The position numbers and the translations under genes were made by a program. This document shows positions 44,125-52,525 of a stretch of 53,045 bases of DNA, in pieces; positions within the stretch are counted from its first letter, which is position 1; every line of letters begins with the position of its first letter. Source of the DNA: Xanthobacter autotrophicus (GTDB taxonomy: Bacteria > Pseudomonadota > Alphaproteobacteria > Rhizobiales > Xanthobacteraceae); NCBI RefSeq assembly GCF_030015065.1, contig NZ_JAIVFN010000013.1, positions 1 through 53,045 of the forward strand, written 5' to 3'. The notes beneath the pieces are model-generated. The model ran no database searches. It was not told where the DNA came from and saw only the letters and a list, made by a program, of their open reading frames with translations.

Positions 44125-45867
44125 CTAGGCGACGGCCGATAGTCCGAGCGACTTGCGCAATGCGTCGAGGTCCAGCCCGTCGAAGTGCAGGCTTTCCACG
44201 GCTGCTTTCATCGCCTCGATAGAGACACCATGCACATAGACCGCGCCGGCCGATTGATCGGTGTGGCCGCAGATATAATCCGCCGTCCCCTTATCCACGC
44301 CTGATTTTCTAAGTCCCGTCTTGAACGTGTGGCGGAAGCTATAGAAGTCCTTCGTCGGATCGTTGATGTTCGCGTTCTTCAGATACGTCACATTGAACCG
44401 GCGCGGGATGAACCTGGGGAAATACTGGTTCAGCGTGGCGCTACCGTTTTTCTCCGCTTCGGCCTTCGCCTTCATCCCCTGCGCATACCAAATGGGGAAA
44501 AGGTGCGTCTCGCCGGCCTTCCGGAGCGCAGCCACACGGCGCTCTAGACCAAGCTCGATCAGGGTCGAATGCACCGGGACAAGGCGCCTCGATCCTCGGT
44601 TTTTCGTCTCTTCCTCGACGCTGAAGCACAACACGCCACGCTCATGGCGAACGCTATCGAGCTTCATTTGCGCGGCCTCGGACGGGCGCAGGCCGGAAAA
44701 CAGGCCGATCAGCATCGCCCATTGAGATTCGTCGAGGGTGCCGGCCGGCGCGAAGAGGGCAGGGGCGAAGAGCTTCGTGAGGTCACCAGGGGTGAAATCC
44801 TCGCGCGGCGCCTTGCCGGCCTTCTCTGCCGTCTCGACACGGATGCCAGTCGCCGGATTGTCCGGGATCAGGTCATTGCTCGCGCACCAGCCTAGAAGCG
44901 TCTTCAACCGCGACAGGTTCTTATCGTTCAGGGTCTTTGCGTCGAGGCAGGGAAAGGGTTCCTTGCGCGCCTTGTTCGCTGCGATAGCATCTAGGAGCGT
45001 CATTCCGGGAAAGCGCTTCGTGGCGCTGCTAGGCGTTTCTAGCAGGGTGTCTTTGAACCGCACCGCATGCCGGCGCGTAATGGTGTGCACCGGCATCGGC
45101 TCGCCCATGGCTTCCTCAAACTGCCGCACAACGGTTTCGTATTCGCGTGCCGTGGGGCCGCTTGGCCGGCGCTCAGCGAGGAAGCGGGGCAGGATTTCCG
45201 ACAAGGGTAGGAGGCTATCGGGTCCTAGGATGCGTGCGGAGGTCGCCGGCTGGGCTTCAGCGGCGGGGTTCACCGGTGTGAGGTCGGCAGGAATAGGCGG
45301 GTCCGGCTCGCCTTCGTCGCGCAACATCTCAGTCTCGATGGCGACAAGCTCAGCGCGTGCCAGGACGCGGACAGTCGCATTCCATCCGGAGGTGCCAGGA
45401 GCGTCCTGAAGATTGCCGCTCTTGCTCGCCCATTCCAGTGCCAGGGCGATGGGTGACGGTAGGGGATCGAAGATGCGGCCTGCCGCTAGGTCACGAAGCT
45501 GTGAGACGTAATCTTCGTCCGGGAAGCCAAGGCCGATGGCCGGTGAACCTGAGTCGCGAATTTCGGTGTCGAGGGCGAGCCGGCTTTGAAGATGACGGGT
45601 GCCGATCTCGGTGGGTGACAGGAGCCGCTTGGGGGAAGGTCGAGGCGCAGGGGCGGGCTTGCCGGTGAGCTTGGCCTTAGCAGCGTCGATGTCTTGATAG
45701 AAGCCATCCAGAACACTGGGCAGTCGTCTAACGGCCTGGGCATGATCCGCGCCTAGCGCCTGTGAAAACTCCTTCTTACCGAGGATCGGCTGTAGCTCTT
45801 TTGGCACGGCCAAGCGGGCGAAGTACCTGCCGCCCTTAGACTGTAAATTGCTACCGTGCCGAGCCAT
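44125..45867 (-). CDS. Tyrosine recombinase / phage integrase
   Basis: The product is 580 residues from ATG 45867, which follows GAGGAAACGGC. The N-terminus (MARHGSNLQSKGGRYFARLA) and the VPKELQPILGKKEFSQALG pattern match the DUF6538-type arm domain. The catalytic domain has GLFSGLRPSEAAQMKL (Arg), EETKNRGSRRLVPVH, FYSFRHTFKT, a GHTDQSAG box and the VYVHG nucleophile Tyr. The usual box II His is Tyr in FYSFRH. It is adjacent to attR and should mediate integration at tRNA-Leu. Arm-type repeats overlap its upstream region. Confidence 0.92.
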   Translation of the reverse strand: MARHGSNLQSKGGRYFARLAVPKELQPILGKKEFSQALGADHAQAVRRLPSVLDGFYQDIDAAKAKLTGKPAPAPRPSPKRLLSPTEIGTRHLQSRLALDTEIRDSGSPAIGLGFPDEDYVSQLRDLAAGRIFDPLPSPIALALEWASKSGNLQDAPGTSGWNATVRVLARAELVAIETEMLRDEGEPDPPIPADLTPVNPAAEAQPATSARILGPDSLLPLSEILPRFLAERRPSGPTAREYETVVRQFEEAMGEPMPVHTITRRHAVRFKDTLLETPSSATKRFPGMTLLDAIAANKARKEPFPCLDAKTLNDKNLSRLKTLLGWCASNDLIPDNPATGIRVETAEKAGKAPREDFTPGDLTKLFAPALFAPAGTLDESQWAMLIGLFSGLRPSEAAQMKLDSVRHERGVLCFSVEEETKNRGSRRLVPVHSTLIELGLERRVAALRKAGETHLFPIWYAQGMKAKAEAEKNGSATLNQYFPRFIPRRFNVTYLKNANINDPTKDFYSFRHTFKTGLRKSGVDKGTADYICGHTDQSAGAVYVHGVSIEAMKAAVESLHFDGLDLDALRKSLGLSAVA

Positions 45868-45879
45868 GCCGTTTCCTCG

Positions 45880-45914
45880 ATTCCGGGAAGGAATTCCGGG
45901 AAGAGATACGGGAA
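45880..45914 (+). repeat. Arm-type repeats near attR, upstream of int
   Basis: ATTCCGGGAA (45880), ATTCCGGGAA (45893) and a weaker ATACGGGAA (45906) lie between the integrase start and attR. They match the repeats inside attL in sequence and orientation. They could also allow the integrase to control its own gene. Confidence 0.65.
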
Positions 45915-45975
45915 AGAGTGAGCAATAGCAACGTTTCTGAAGGATTTCAGGGGCTTCTCGGGCGATCGATTTTCC

Positions 45976-45992
45976 TCCCGCCGTCCGCACCA
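45976..45992. repeat. attR core, 17-bp direct repeat
   Basis: This copy is identical to the tRNA-Leu 3' end at 28458-28474. Beyond it no further tRNA sequence is present, and the next gene is an ordinary host-type gene, so this is the right junction. Confidence 0.95.
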
Positions 45993-46078
45993 GATCGAAA
46001 TCCAATCAGGCCGACGACCGACGGCGCCGCAGCGCCATCGGGATGCGTGTCTGGCCGGTTGCAGGTCCCGTTCGAGGC

Positions 46079-46438
46079 TCAGGCGGCGCGGGCGAAGGGC
46101 GACTGGTCCTGGGGCTGGTCGGTCTGCGTCGCGTTCAGGAGCCGGCTCTGCACCAGTCCGGCCACTTCCACCATCTCGTTGCTCCACGCGAGCGCCGACT
46201 GCTGCAGGAAAGCCGCCTCGCGGCTGAACGCGACCGAGGGGTTCTGCTCCTTGGCGAGGTCGTTCATCAGCTGGACCTGTTCCTGCATCTGCCGGCCCAC
46301 GAACTGCTGCACGTGGGCGGAGGCGGCCAGCGGGCAATCGAAGAACAGGTTCTTCCATACTGCAAAAGGCCAGGCCACAGGCGGCGTGCCGGTGCTGAAG
46401 GCGCGCGCCAAGCCTTGAAAGACTGCGGAATCGTTCAT
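46079..46438 (-). CDS. Phasin-like small protein, 119 aa
   Basis: The product begins MNDSAVFQGLARAFSTGTPP and continues in amphipathic helices (QQFVGRQMQEQVQLMNDLAK, SALAWSNEMVEVAGLVQSRL), a pattern of phasins that coat polyhydroxyalkanoate granules. The C-terminus is polar. No PHA synthase lies nearby. The gene is the first host gene outside the element, which was inserted about 90 bases from its stop. Confidence 0.65.
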   Translation of the reverse strand: MNDSAVFQGLARAFSTGTPPVAWPFAVWKNLFFDCPLAASAHVQQFVGRQMQEQVQLMNDLAKEQNPSVAFSREAAFLQQSALAWSNEMVEVAGLVQSRLLNATQTDQPQDQSPFARAA

Positions 46439-46763
46439 GGTCAGGTCTCCCGTCGGGCGTTGGCCCCCCGATCCCGCTGCACCCCTTCGGGAGGCAGCAA
46501 TCGTGGCCACTATCAATGATCCTGCGCCAGCCAAGCCTTGCGCGAGGTCAAATGCCTTGCGAACGCGATGCGCGAAAATCACATTCCATAAGGCGCCCTC
46601 TTTGCGGGGCGTGATTCTATTGTCGCATTCCTTCGCCCCCATGCAAGCGGGACCGTTGGGTTCATCCGAATCGGGTGGCGAAAGGTGCGGTCGTCAACGC
46701 ATCGTGACGGCCCTTCCGGGTCGGGCGATGCTCGAGACCTCAAGGGTCCGGGGAGAGAGACGC
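46439..46763. other. Divergent spacer between phasin-like gene and 126-aa gene
   Basis: This 325-bp region carries both promoters. I see no long repeat or gene in it. The open frame from 46437 on the + strand has no Shine-Dalgarno until the real start at 46764. Confidence 0.4.
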
Positions 46764-47144
46764 ATGTCCCAGTTGCCGCACGGCTTCCGTCAGATCCGCA
46801 TGGAGCTTGCCCGCGAGAAGGGCCATCCGGAAGGCTCGCGCAATTTCGGCTACAGCTTCGTCGCGCCGCTGAACGAGGCGGGGCGCATCGACCCGGCCTT
46901 GTGGGCGAAGCATCGCGATGTGTGCCGCGTGGTCCGGTTCCGCCCCGACGAGGCGGACGAGGTGGGCCATCTGGTGCGCCGTCCCGGCGGAAGCTGGGCG
47001 TTCCGCTATGACATCCATGGCTCGGACGACGACGAGGCGGGCTACCGCTTCGGCGACGAGAGCTTCGCCGTGGGCGAATACATTTCCGTGCGGGAGGATG
47101 ACGAGATGCACACCTTCCGCGTGGTGTCCGCCGAGCCGGTCTGA
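46764..47144 (+). CDS. Conserved hypothetical protein, 126 aa
   Basis: ATG 46764 follows GGGGAGAGAGACGC. The protein begins MSQLPHGFRQIRMELAREKG and contains RNFGYSFVAPLNEAGRIDPA and SFAVGEYISVREDDEMHTFR. There is no membrane helix or known catalytic motif. I recall similar small soluble proteins in related genomes, but no function can be given. A GC-rich hairpin terminates it against the convergent eutC. Confidence 0.75.
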   Translation: MSQLPHGFRQIRMELAREKGHPEGSRNFGYSFVAPLNEAGRIDPALWAKHRDVCRVVRFRPDEADEVGHLVRRPGGSWAFRYDIHGSDDDEAGYRFGDESFAVGEYISVREDDEMHTFRVVSAEPV

Positions 47145-47150
47145 GCCCAG

Positions 47151-47177
47151 GGTGCCCCCCGCCCGGAGGGGGGCGCC
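47151..47177. terminator. GC-rich hairpin between convergent genes
   Basis: GGTGCCCCCC (47151-47160) pairs with GGGGGGCGCC (47168-47177) across a 7-base loop, with one G-U pair. Its position between the convergent 126-aa gene and eutC fits a bidirectional terminator, though no U-tract is present. Confidence 0.55.
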
Positions 47178-47214
47178 AGCCGCGCGCTGGAAGCCGCGTT
47201 CCAGGGGTCCCTCC

Positions 47215-47254
47215 CGGGACGTGCCACACGGGACGTGCCAAGCGGGACGTGCCA
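47215..47254. repeat. Three CGGGACGTGCCA repeats, 14-bp period
   Basis: Identical 12-base units start at 47215, 47229 and 47243 in the gap before the eutC stop. They may be a small tandem duplication or binding sites. Confidence 0.85.
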
Positions 47255-47288
47255 CGCAGCCGCGGGATCTGCCCGCCATAATCCAGGC

Positions 47289-48065
47289 TCAGGCCGCGCC
47301 CAGCCGGAGCGGCGGACGGCCCTCTTCGAGCAGGCGGTCGCTTTCGTCCTTCAGCTCCACGCCGGTCACGGCGCGCCGTAGCGCCTCCCGGATATGCCAG
47401 GCGAGCTTGAAGGCGGCGGCCTCGAAGCTCAGGCCGTCGGGGCGCACGTTGGAGATGCAGTTGCGCTCGGCGTCGGTGCGGCCGGCCTTGGGATCGAAGG
47501 TGAGGTAGAGGCCCAGGCTGTCCGGGGAAGACAGGCCCGGCCTCTCGCCCACCAGCAGCACGCAGGCCCGCGCTTTCAGGAGGGCGCCCACCTCGTCGCC
47601 CAGCGCCACCCGCGCGCCGGAGGCGATGACCACCGGCGCGAGGCTCCAGCCCTGCTCGGCGATGAAGGGCCTGAAGGCGGCGAGAAACGGGCGCGCCTGG
47701 GCGTGGATGGCGGCCGAGGACAGGCCGTCCGCCACCACGATCACGAGATCCACCGTCTCTCCCGCCGCCATGGCGAGCCGCGTGCGGCTCTCCTCCGAGA
47801 GGCGGCGGCCGAGGTCCGGACGGCGCAGATAGATATCCCGCGCCGGTGCCGCGCTGGACGCGCGCAGGGTGGCAAAGCCGAGGCCCCGCACCTGCGCCTC
47901 GACGGCATCCGCATCGAACGGCATATGGACCGCGTCGCGGGCCTGGGCATGGGCCAGGGCGAAGCGCAGCACTTCCCCGGTGGGCAGGCTCGCCCCGGTG
48001 CGGCCCAGCGCAATGCGCGCGGGAGTGTGGCGGGCGAGGCGGAGCCAGGGGTCGCGCTCGATCAT
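47289..48065 (-). CDS. eutC: Ethanolamine ammonia-lyase small subunit
   Basis: This 258-residue subunit, with EutB, splits ethanolamine to acetaldehyde and ammonia using adenosylcobalamin. Conserved segments are PARIALGRTGASLPTGEVLR, VIVVADGLSSAAIHAQARPF and NCISNVRPDGLSFEAAAFKL. The start overlaps the eutB stop by 4 bases, so the two are co-translated. Length fits the family (about 255-300). Confidence 0.95.
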   Translation of the reverse strand: MIERDPWLRLARHTPARIALGRTGASLPTGEVLRFALAHAQARDAVHMPFDADAVEAQVRGLGFATLRASSAAPARDIYLRRPDLGRRLSEESRTRLAMAAGETVDLVIVVADGLSSAAIHAQARPFLAAFRPFIAEQGWSLAPVVIASGARVALGDEVGALLKARACVLLVGERPGLSSPDSLGLYLTFDPKAGRTDAERNCISNVRPDGLSFEAAAFKLAWHIREALRRAVTGVELKDESDRLLEEGRPPLRLGAA

Positions 48066-49462
48066 GCGGCGCGCCCCGCCACGTAGCCGAGCAGCGGGTG
48101 GCGGGCATCCGCCGGCAGCAGGCGCCCGTCGGCGCCGGTGATGTCCATGCGTTCCAGCCAGGCCTCGAACTCCGGCGCGCGCTTCAGCCCCAGCGCCTCG
48201 CGGATGTAGAGGGCATCGTGGAACGATGTGGACTGATAGTTGAGCATCACGTCGTCGGCGCCTGGAATACCCATCACATAGGTCACGCCCGCCACGCCAA
48301 GAAGCGTGAGCAGGGTATCCATGTCGTCCTGGTCTGCCTCGGCGTGGTTGGTGTAGCAGACATCCACCCCCAGCGGCACGCCGAGCAGCTTGCCGCAGAA
48401 ATGGTCTTCCAGACCGGCGCGGATGATCTGCTTGCCGTCATAGAGATATTCCGGCCCGATGAAGCCGACCACGGTATTGACCAGCAAAGGATTGTAGGCG
48501 CGGGCCACGCCATAGGCGCGCGCCTCCAGCGTCTGCTGGTCCACGCCGTGGTGGGCGCCGGCGGACAGGGACGAACCCTGGCCGGTCTCGAAATACATGG
48601 CGTTCTGCCCCACCGTGCCGCGCTTCAGCGCGCGGGCGGCGTCTGTGCCCTCGGCCAGCACCTTCAGGTCGATGCCGAAGGAGCGGTTCGCCCCTTCCGT
48701 CCCGGCGATGGACTGGAAGACGAGGTCCACCGGCGCGCCGCGCTCCATCAGGCCGATGGAGGTGGTGACATGGGTCAGCACGCAGCTCTGGGTGGGGATC
48801 TCGAAGCGGGTGATGACCTCGTCCGTGAGCTTCAGCAGGCGCTCGATCACGGCCAGGCTGTCGGAGGCGGGATTGATGCCGATCACGGCGTCGCCGCAGC
48901 CGTAGAGCAGGCCGTCGAGGATGACGGCGGAGACGCCGGCCGCGTCGTCGGTGGGGTGGTTGGGCTGGAGGCGCACGGCCATGGTGCCGGGAAGGCCGAT
49001 GGTGTTGCGGAAGCGTGTGACCACCCGGCATTTCTTCGCCGCGAGGATGAGGTCCTGGTTGCGCATGATCTTGGAGACGGCGGCGGCCATCTCCGGGGTC
49101 AGGCCCGGCGCCAGGGCGGCGAGGATCTCCGGCGTTGCCTCATGGGAGAGCAGGAAGTCGCGGAAATCGCCCACCGTCATGGCAGAGACCGGCGCAAAGG
49201 CCGCGGCGTCGTGGCTGTCGAGGATGAGGCGGGTCACCTCGTCCGTCTCGTAGGGCACCAGGGCCTCGCTCAGGAACGCCTTCAGCGGCACCTCGGCAAG
49301 GCACATCCTGGCGGCCACGTTCTCCTCGGCGGTGGCGGCGGCGATGCCGGCCAGCATGTCCCCGGAGCGCGGCGGCGTCGCCTTGGCCATCAGGTCCTTC
49401 AGGTCCGCGAAGACGAAGGATTTGGCGCCAATGCGGTGCAGATAGGCCATGCCGGGCTCCAC
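48062..49462 (-). CDS. eutB: Ethanolamine ammonia-lyase large subunit
   Basis: The product is 466 residues from ATG 49462 (or ATG 49450). This TIM-barrel subunit carries the active site. Family blocks include KIMRNQDLILAAKKCRVVTR, NTIGLPGTMAVRLQPNHPTD, GVDVCYTNHAEADQDDMDTL and NYQSTSFHDALYIREALGL. No eutA reactivase, aldehyde dehydrogenase or microcompartment gene is in the window, so this is a cytosolic 'short' ethanolamine pathway. The gene is followed by eutC and preceded by a binding-protein gene. Confidence 0.96.
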   Translation of the reverse strand: MEPGMAYLHRIGAKSFVFADLKDLMAKATPPRSGDMLAGIAAATAEENVAARMCLAEVPLKAFLSEALVPYETDEVTRLILDSHDAAAFAPVSAMTVGDFRDFLLSHEATPEILAALAPGLTPEMAAAVSKIMRNQDLILAAKKCRVVTRFRNTIGLPGTMAVRLQPNHPTDDAAGVSAVILDGLLYGCGDAVIGINPASDSLAVIERLLKLTDEVITRFEIPTQSCVLTHVTTSIGLMERGAPVDLVFQSIAGTEGANRSFGIDLKVLAEGTDAARALKRGTVGQNAMYFETGQGSSLSAGAHHGVDQQTLEARAYGVARAYNPLLVNTVVGFIGPEYLYDGKQIIRAGLEDHFCGKLLGVPLGVDVCYTNHAEADQDDMDTLLTLLGVAGVTYVMGIPGADDVMLNYQSTSFHDALYIREALGLKRAPEFEAWLERMDITGADGRLLPADARHPLLGYVAGRAA

Positions 49463-49534
49463 GGTGGAGTGGGAGGGGATCTCTTCTCGTGCAACATATG
49501 TGCCCGCAGGGAAACCCGCCGGTGGCGGCGCGCC

Positions 49535-50419
49535 CTATTTCGGCACGCCGTTGATGACGAAGAGCGCGTTGAGGAACTGGTCCGGCGGGAACTTGCCGAA
49601 GCTCTTCGCATAGATGTCGCGGATGCGTTCGGTGCGGTAGAGGTCGGCCAGCGTCCCATCCACCATGAGGCGGAAGGCCTGGTCGCCGCGCGGCAGGGCG
49701 AGGGCGTAGGTCTCGAAGGTGAAATACTGGTCGGACAGGTTCAGGCGGTTGCCGAAGGGGCTGTTGGAGATCAGGTAGTTGAGGATACCGCGATCGCCGA
49801 AATAGGCGTCGAGTTTGCCGTCGGCGAGCTGCTTGAGCCCTTCGGGATGATCGGTCACCGTCACGATATCGGCCGCGATGCGCATCTGGCCGAGGGTGGA
49901 GCGCAAATTCTCCTCGGTGGTGGTGCCGCGCAGCACTCCGACCTTTTTGCCCTTGAGGTCCTCCAGGCCCTTCACCGGCGTGCCGCGGGTGACGACGCCC
50001 GCGCCGTCTAGGAAGGTGGGCAGGGAGAAATCCACCAGCGCGCGCCGCGACATGGTCATGGAGGTGGGCTCGCACAGGATGTCGATGCGCCCGTCGCGCA
50101 CCGCCTCGAACCGGTCCTCGGCGGTGACCTTCACGTATTCCACCTTGAGGGTCGCGACCTTCAGCGTCCGTTTCAGGCCCTCGGCGACCTCCCGGCAGAG
50201 ATCGACGATGTAGCCCGCGGGCTGGCCGTTGGATGCGGCGTAGGAATAAGGCGGGGCGAAATGGCGGTAGCCGATGCGGAACGGCTCGCCGTTCGCCACC
50301 CGGTCGAGGGTCTGTGCGCCGGCGGGGGCCGCCAGCGCAAATGCCAAGGCGGCGGCGACGGCCGACAGGCCCCCGGCGCGAAAGACTGCACCTGCTGATT
50401 TACCGGTTCCTGCCGCCAT
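49535..50419 (-). CDS. Family 3 extracellular solute-binding protein
   Basis: The product is 294 residues from ATG 50419, which follows GGAAACGGAC. A signal peptide (about 1-45, ending APAGAQT) is followed by the PF00497-type fold: FRIGYRHFAPPYSYAASNGQ, GYIVDLCREVAEGL, DGRIDILCEPTSMTMSRRA and LKGKKVGVLRGTTTEENL. It is a periplasmic polar amino-acid-type binding protein. No permease or ATPase gene adjoins it. It lies 72 bases upstream of eutB on the same strand, so ethanolamine or a related amine is a possible ligand, an inference. Confidence 0.9.
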   Translation of the reverse strand: MAAGTGKSAGAVFRAGGLSAVAAALAFALAAPAGAQTLDRVANGEPFRIGYRHFAPPYSYAASNGQPAGYIVDLCREVAEGLKRTLKVATLKVEYVKVTAEDRFEAVRDGRIDILCEPTSMTMSRRALVDFSLPTFLDGAGVVTRGTPVKGLEDLKGKKVGVLRGTTTEENLRSTLGQMRIAADIVTVTDHPEGLKQLADGKLDAYFGDRGILNYLISNSPFGNRLNLSDQYFTFETYALALPRGDQAFRLMVDGTLADLYRTERIRDIYAKSFGKFPPDQFLNALFVINGVPK

Positions 50420-50519
50420 GTCCGTTTCCCCCAAGCGTCCCACCCGCGGGCGCGATCTTGCCGCGCCCCGCGCCCGGCGCCAAGAGCCGCGTGGACGTTC
50501 GCCCCCGCTGCAGCCGTTG

Positions 50520-50561
50520 CCGGGCCGTGGTGCCGCATGCCGATGCGGCACCACGGCCCGG
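50520..50561. promoter_or_regulatory. 19-bp perfect hairpin between divergent transporter genes
   Basis: The arms at 50520-50538 (CCGGGCCGTGGTGCCGCAT) and 50543-50561 are exact reverse complements with a 4-base GCCG loop. It lies between the - strand binding-protein gene and the + strand ABC operon. It could be a regulator site or an RNA hairpin in either leader. Confidence 0.6.
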
Positions 50562-50671
50562 GGCCAGGAGCGAAAGTCGGCTTGGTCCGCCGCTCGATTC
50601 ATTATATCTCAGTGAATATAGGTTGAGCGCCGTCCGTTCAGGCGGCGCACGCATGCTCCGGGGGATTTTCG

Positions 50672-51667
50672 ATGAACGGATTGCTCAGCCGGCGCCGGCT
50701 TCTCGGCGCGCTCGCGGGATCGGCCGGAGCGCTGGCCTTGCCGGACCTGACCGCGTTGGCCGCGCCGGCGCAGGGGCTCGAGATTCTCGGCGCCCCGAAC
50801 GGATCGACCATCGTGCTCCTGCGCCTTCTCCAGTCCGGCGCCCTCGATTCCGTCGCCCCCGGCGCCTCCTTCCGGCTCTGGCGCGACACCGACGAACTGC
50901 GCGCCGCCATCGTCTCCGGCCGCACCAGCCTGTTCACCACCCCCACCCATGTGCCAGCGAACCTCGCCAATCGCGGCCTGCCGCTGAAACTGTTCGCGAT
51001 CCTGTCCATGGGCCACCTGTTCGTGGTCTCGGCGGACGAGAGCATCAAGTCGTTCAAGGACCTCGCGGGCAAGCCTCTGGTCGGCTTCTTCAAGAACGAC
51101 ATGCCGGATCTCGTCTTCCGCTCCATCGCCCGGGGCCATGGCATGGATCCGGACAAGGACATGACCATCACCTATGTGCGCACCCCCATGGAGGCGGCGC
51201 AGATGCTCGCCGCCGGGCGCGCCACCACCGCCATCCTCTCCGAGCCGCCGGCCACCGCCGCCATAATGATGGCGAAGAGGGAGGGCCGCACGCTCTATCG
51301 CGCCATCAGCCTGCAGGAGGACTGGAAGGCGCAGCACAGCGGCCTCGGCCTGCCCATGGCGGGCATCGCCGTGCACGAGCGGCTGATCGAGCAGAGCCCG
51401 GAGCTGATCGCTGCGCTGGCCGCCGGGCTGCCCGGCGCCCGCGACTGGGTGATGGCCAACAAGCCGGAAGCCGGGCAGCTCGCGGAGCAGAAGATGGACG
51501 TGAAGGCTCATATGTTCGCCAGCGCCCTCGACCACTTCAACGTGGTGGCCGAGCCTGCGGCGAGGCAGAAAGCGGGCCTCATCGCCTTCTACGAGACGCT
51601 GCTGTCCTTCGAGCCCGATGCCCTGGCCGGAAAGCTGCCACCCGACAGCTTCTATATGAGCTTCTGA
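50672..51667 (+). CDS. ABC transporter substrate-binding protein, NMT1/SsuA type
   Basis: The product is 331 residues. The N-terminus MNGLLSRRRLLGALAGSAGA resembles a Tat signal. The mature part has APNGSTIVLLRLL, KSFKDLAGKPLVGFFKNDMP and AGRATTAILSEPPATAA, a pattern of nitrate/sulfonate/taurine/thiamine-precursor binding proteins. It precedes a permease and an ATPase gene with close spacing. The substrate cannot be read from sequence. Confidence 0.9.
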   Translation: MNGLLSRRRLLGALAGSAGALALPDLTALAAPAQGLEILGAPNGSTIVLLRLLQSGALDSVAPGASFRLWRDTDELRAAIVSGRTSLFTTPTHVPANLANRGLPLKLFAILSMGHLFVVSADESIKSFKDLAGKPLVGFFKNDMPDLVFRSIARGHGMDPDKDMTITYVRTPMEAAQMLAAGRATTAILSEPPATAAIMMAKREGRTLYRAISLQEDWKAQHSGLGLPMAGIAVHERLIEQSPELIAALAAGLPGARDWVMANKPEAGQLAEQKMDVKAHMFASALDHFNVVAEPAARQKAGLIAFYETLLSFEPDALAGKLPPDSFYMSF

Positions 51668-51674
51668 GGCGGGC

Positions 51675-52523
51675 ATGGCCTGGGCCGACCGCAGCCGCCC
51701 CGTCGCGCGCCTTCGGGCGGGGATGCCGCCGCGCGCGGGCATGGCGCGCGGCAATGCCGTCGCGGTGGCGCTCTGGACTGCAGCGGGCCTCGGCCTTCTC
51801 GCCGGCGCGTGGCAGTGGGGTGCCACGGTTCTCGGCCCCTTCGTGCTGCCGAGCCTTCAGGAAACGGGGCAGGCCATGGTACGCCTCGCGGTGAGCGGGG
51901 CCGCGGGCCCGGCTCTGCTGGCCACCCTCGTCCATGCCCTCGGCGGATGCCTCGCGGGCGGGGCGGTGGGGCTGGTGCTGGGCATTGCCGGCGGGCTGGC
52001 GCTGCCGGTGGGGGCCATGTCCCGGCCGGTGTTCACGGCGCTGCTCGGCACCCCGCCCATCGCCTGGGTGGTGCTGGCGTTGCTGTGGTTCGGCCCCGGC
52101 GGCGCCGCGGCCAGCTTCACGGTGGCGATCACCGCCGCGCCCATCCTCTTCCTCGCCGCGCTCGAGGGCGTCGGCAGCCGGGATCCGGCGCTTGCCGAGA
52201 TGGCCCTTCTTTATCGCGCGCCCCCGCTCCAGCGCCTGACCGACCTCGTGTTGCCGGCGCTTGCCGACTTCCTGTTGCCGGCGCTGGCCACGGCGCTCGC
52301 CTTCTCTTTCAAGGTGGCGGTGATGGCGGAGGTGCTGAGCGGCGCCGACGGGGTCGGGGGCGGCCTCGCCACCGCACGCGCCCATTTCGACCTCGCGGCG
52401 ACCATGGCGTGGATCGTGCTCGCGGTGGCGGTGCTGCTCATCGCCGACGCGCTGCTGCTGGCGCCCCTGCGCGGCTGGCGGGCCGCGCGCGAAGGCCGGG
52501 CCGGCGTGCCCCCGCAGGCCTGA
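51675..52523 (+). CDS. ABC transporter permease (BPD type)
   Basis: The product is 282 residues with about six hydrophobic helices. The cytoplasmic coupling loop reads EMALLYRAPPLQRLTDLVLP, the EAA-like motif. It starts 7 bases after the binding-protein stop and ends 2 bases before the ATPase start. It belongs to the SsuC/TauC/NrtB permease family by context. Confidence 0.92.
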   Translation: MAWADRSRPVARLRAGMPPRAGMARGNAVAVALWTAAGLGLLAGAWQWGATVLGPFVLPSLQETGQAMVRLAVSGAAGPALLATLVHALGGCLAGGAVGLVLGIAGGLALPVGAMSRPVFTALLGTPPIAWVVLALLWFGPGGAAASFTVAITAAPILFLAALEGVGSRDPALAEMALLYRAPPLQRLTDLVLPALADFLLPALATALAFSFKVAVMAEVLSGADGVGGGLATARAHFDLAATMAWIVLAVAVLLIADALLLAPLRGWRAAREGRAGVPPQA

Positions 52524-52525
52524 GC

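Larger units (their letters stand above)
28458..45992 (-). mobile_element. Integrated phage-related element in tRNA-Leu, about 17.5 kb
   Basis: A 17-base direct repeat of the tRNA 3' end marks both boundaries. A tyrosine integrase lies inside the right boundary. All recognised genes are on the - strand: integrase, portal, protease-capsid, connectors, terminases, tape measure and short unknowns. Lysis, replication, repressor and tail-tip genes were not recognised. The element has intergenic AT-rich patches and its own repeats. It may be a prophage remnant, a satellite or a domesticated particle system. Confidence 0.93.

Noticed and set aside
45868-46005. Integrase frame stays open upstream through attR into host DNA
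   Set aside because: GAGGAA before ATG 45867 and the family-like N-terminus support the shorter start. The extension includes the att core, so it would change upon excision.
46437-46763. N-terminal extension of the 126-aa gene
   Set aside because: It covers the divergent promoter region, with no ribosome site at the far start.
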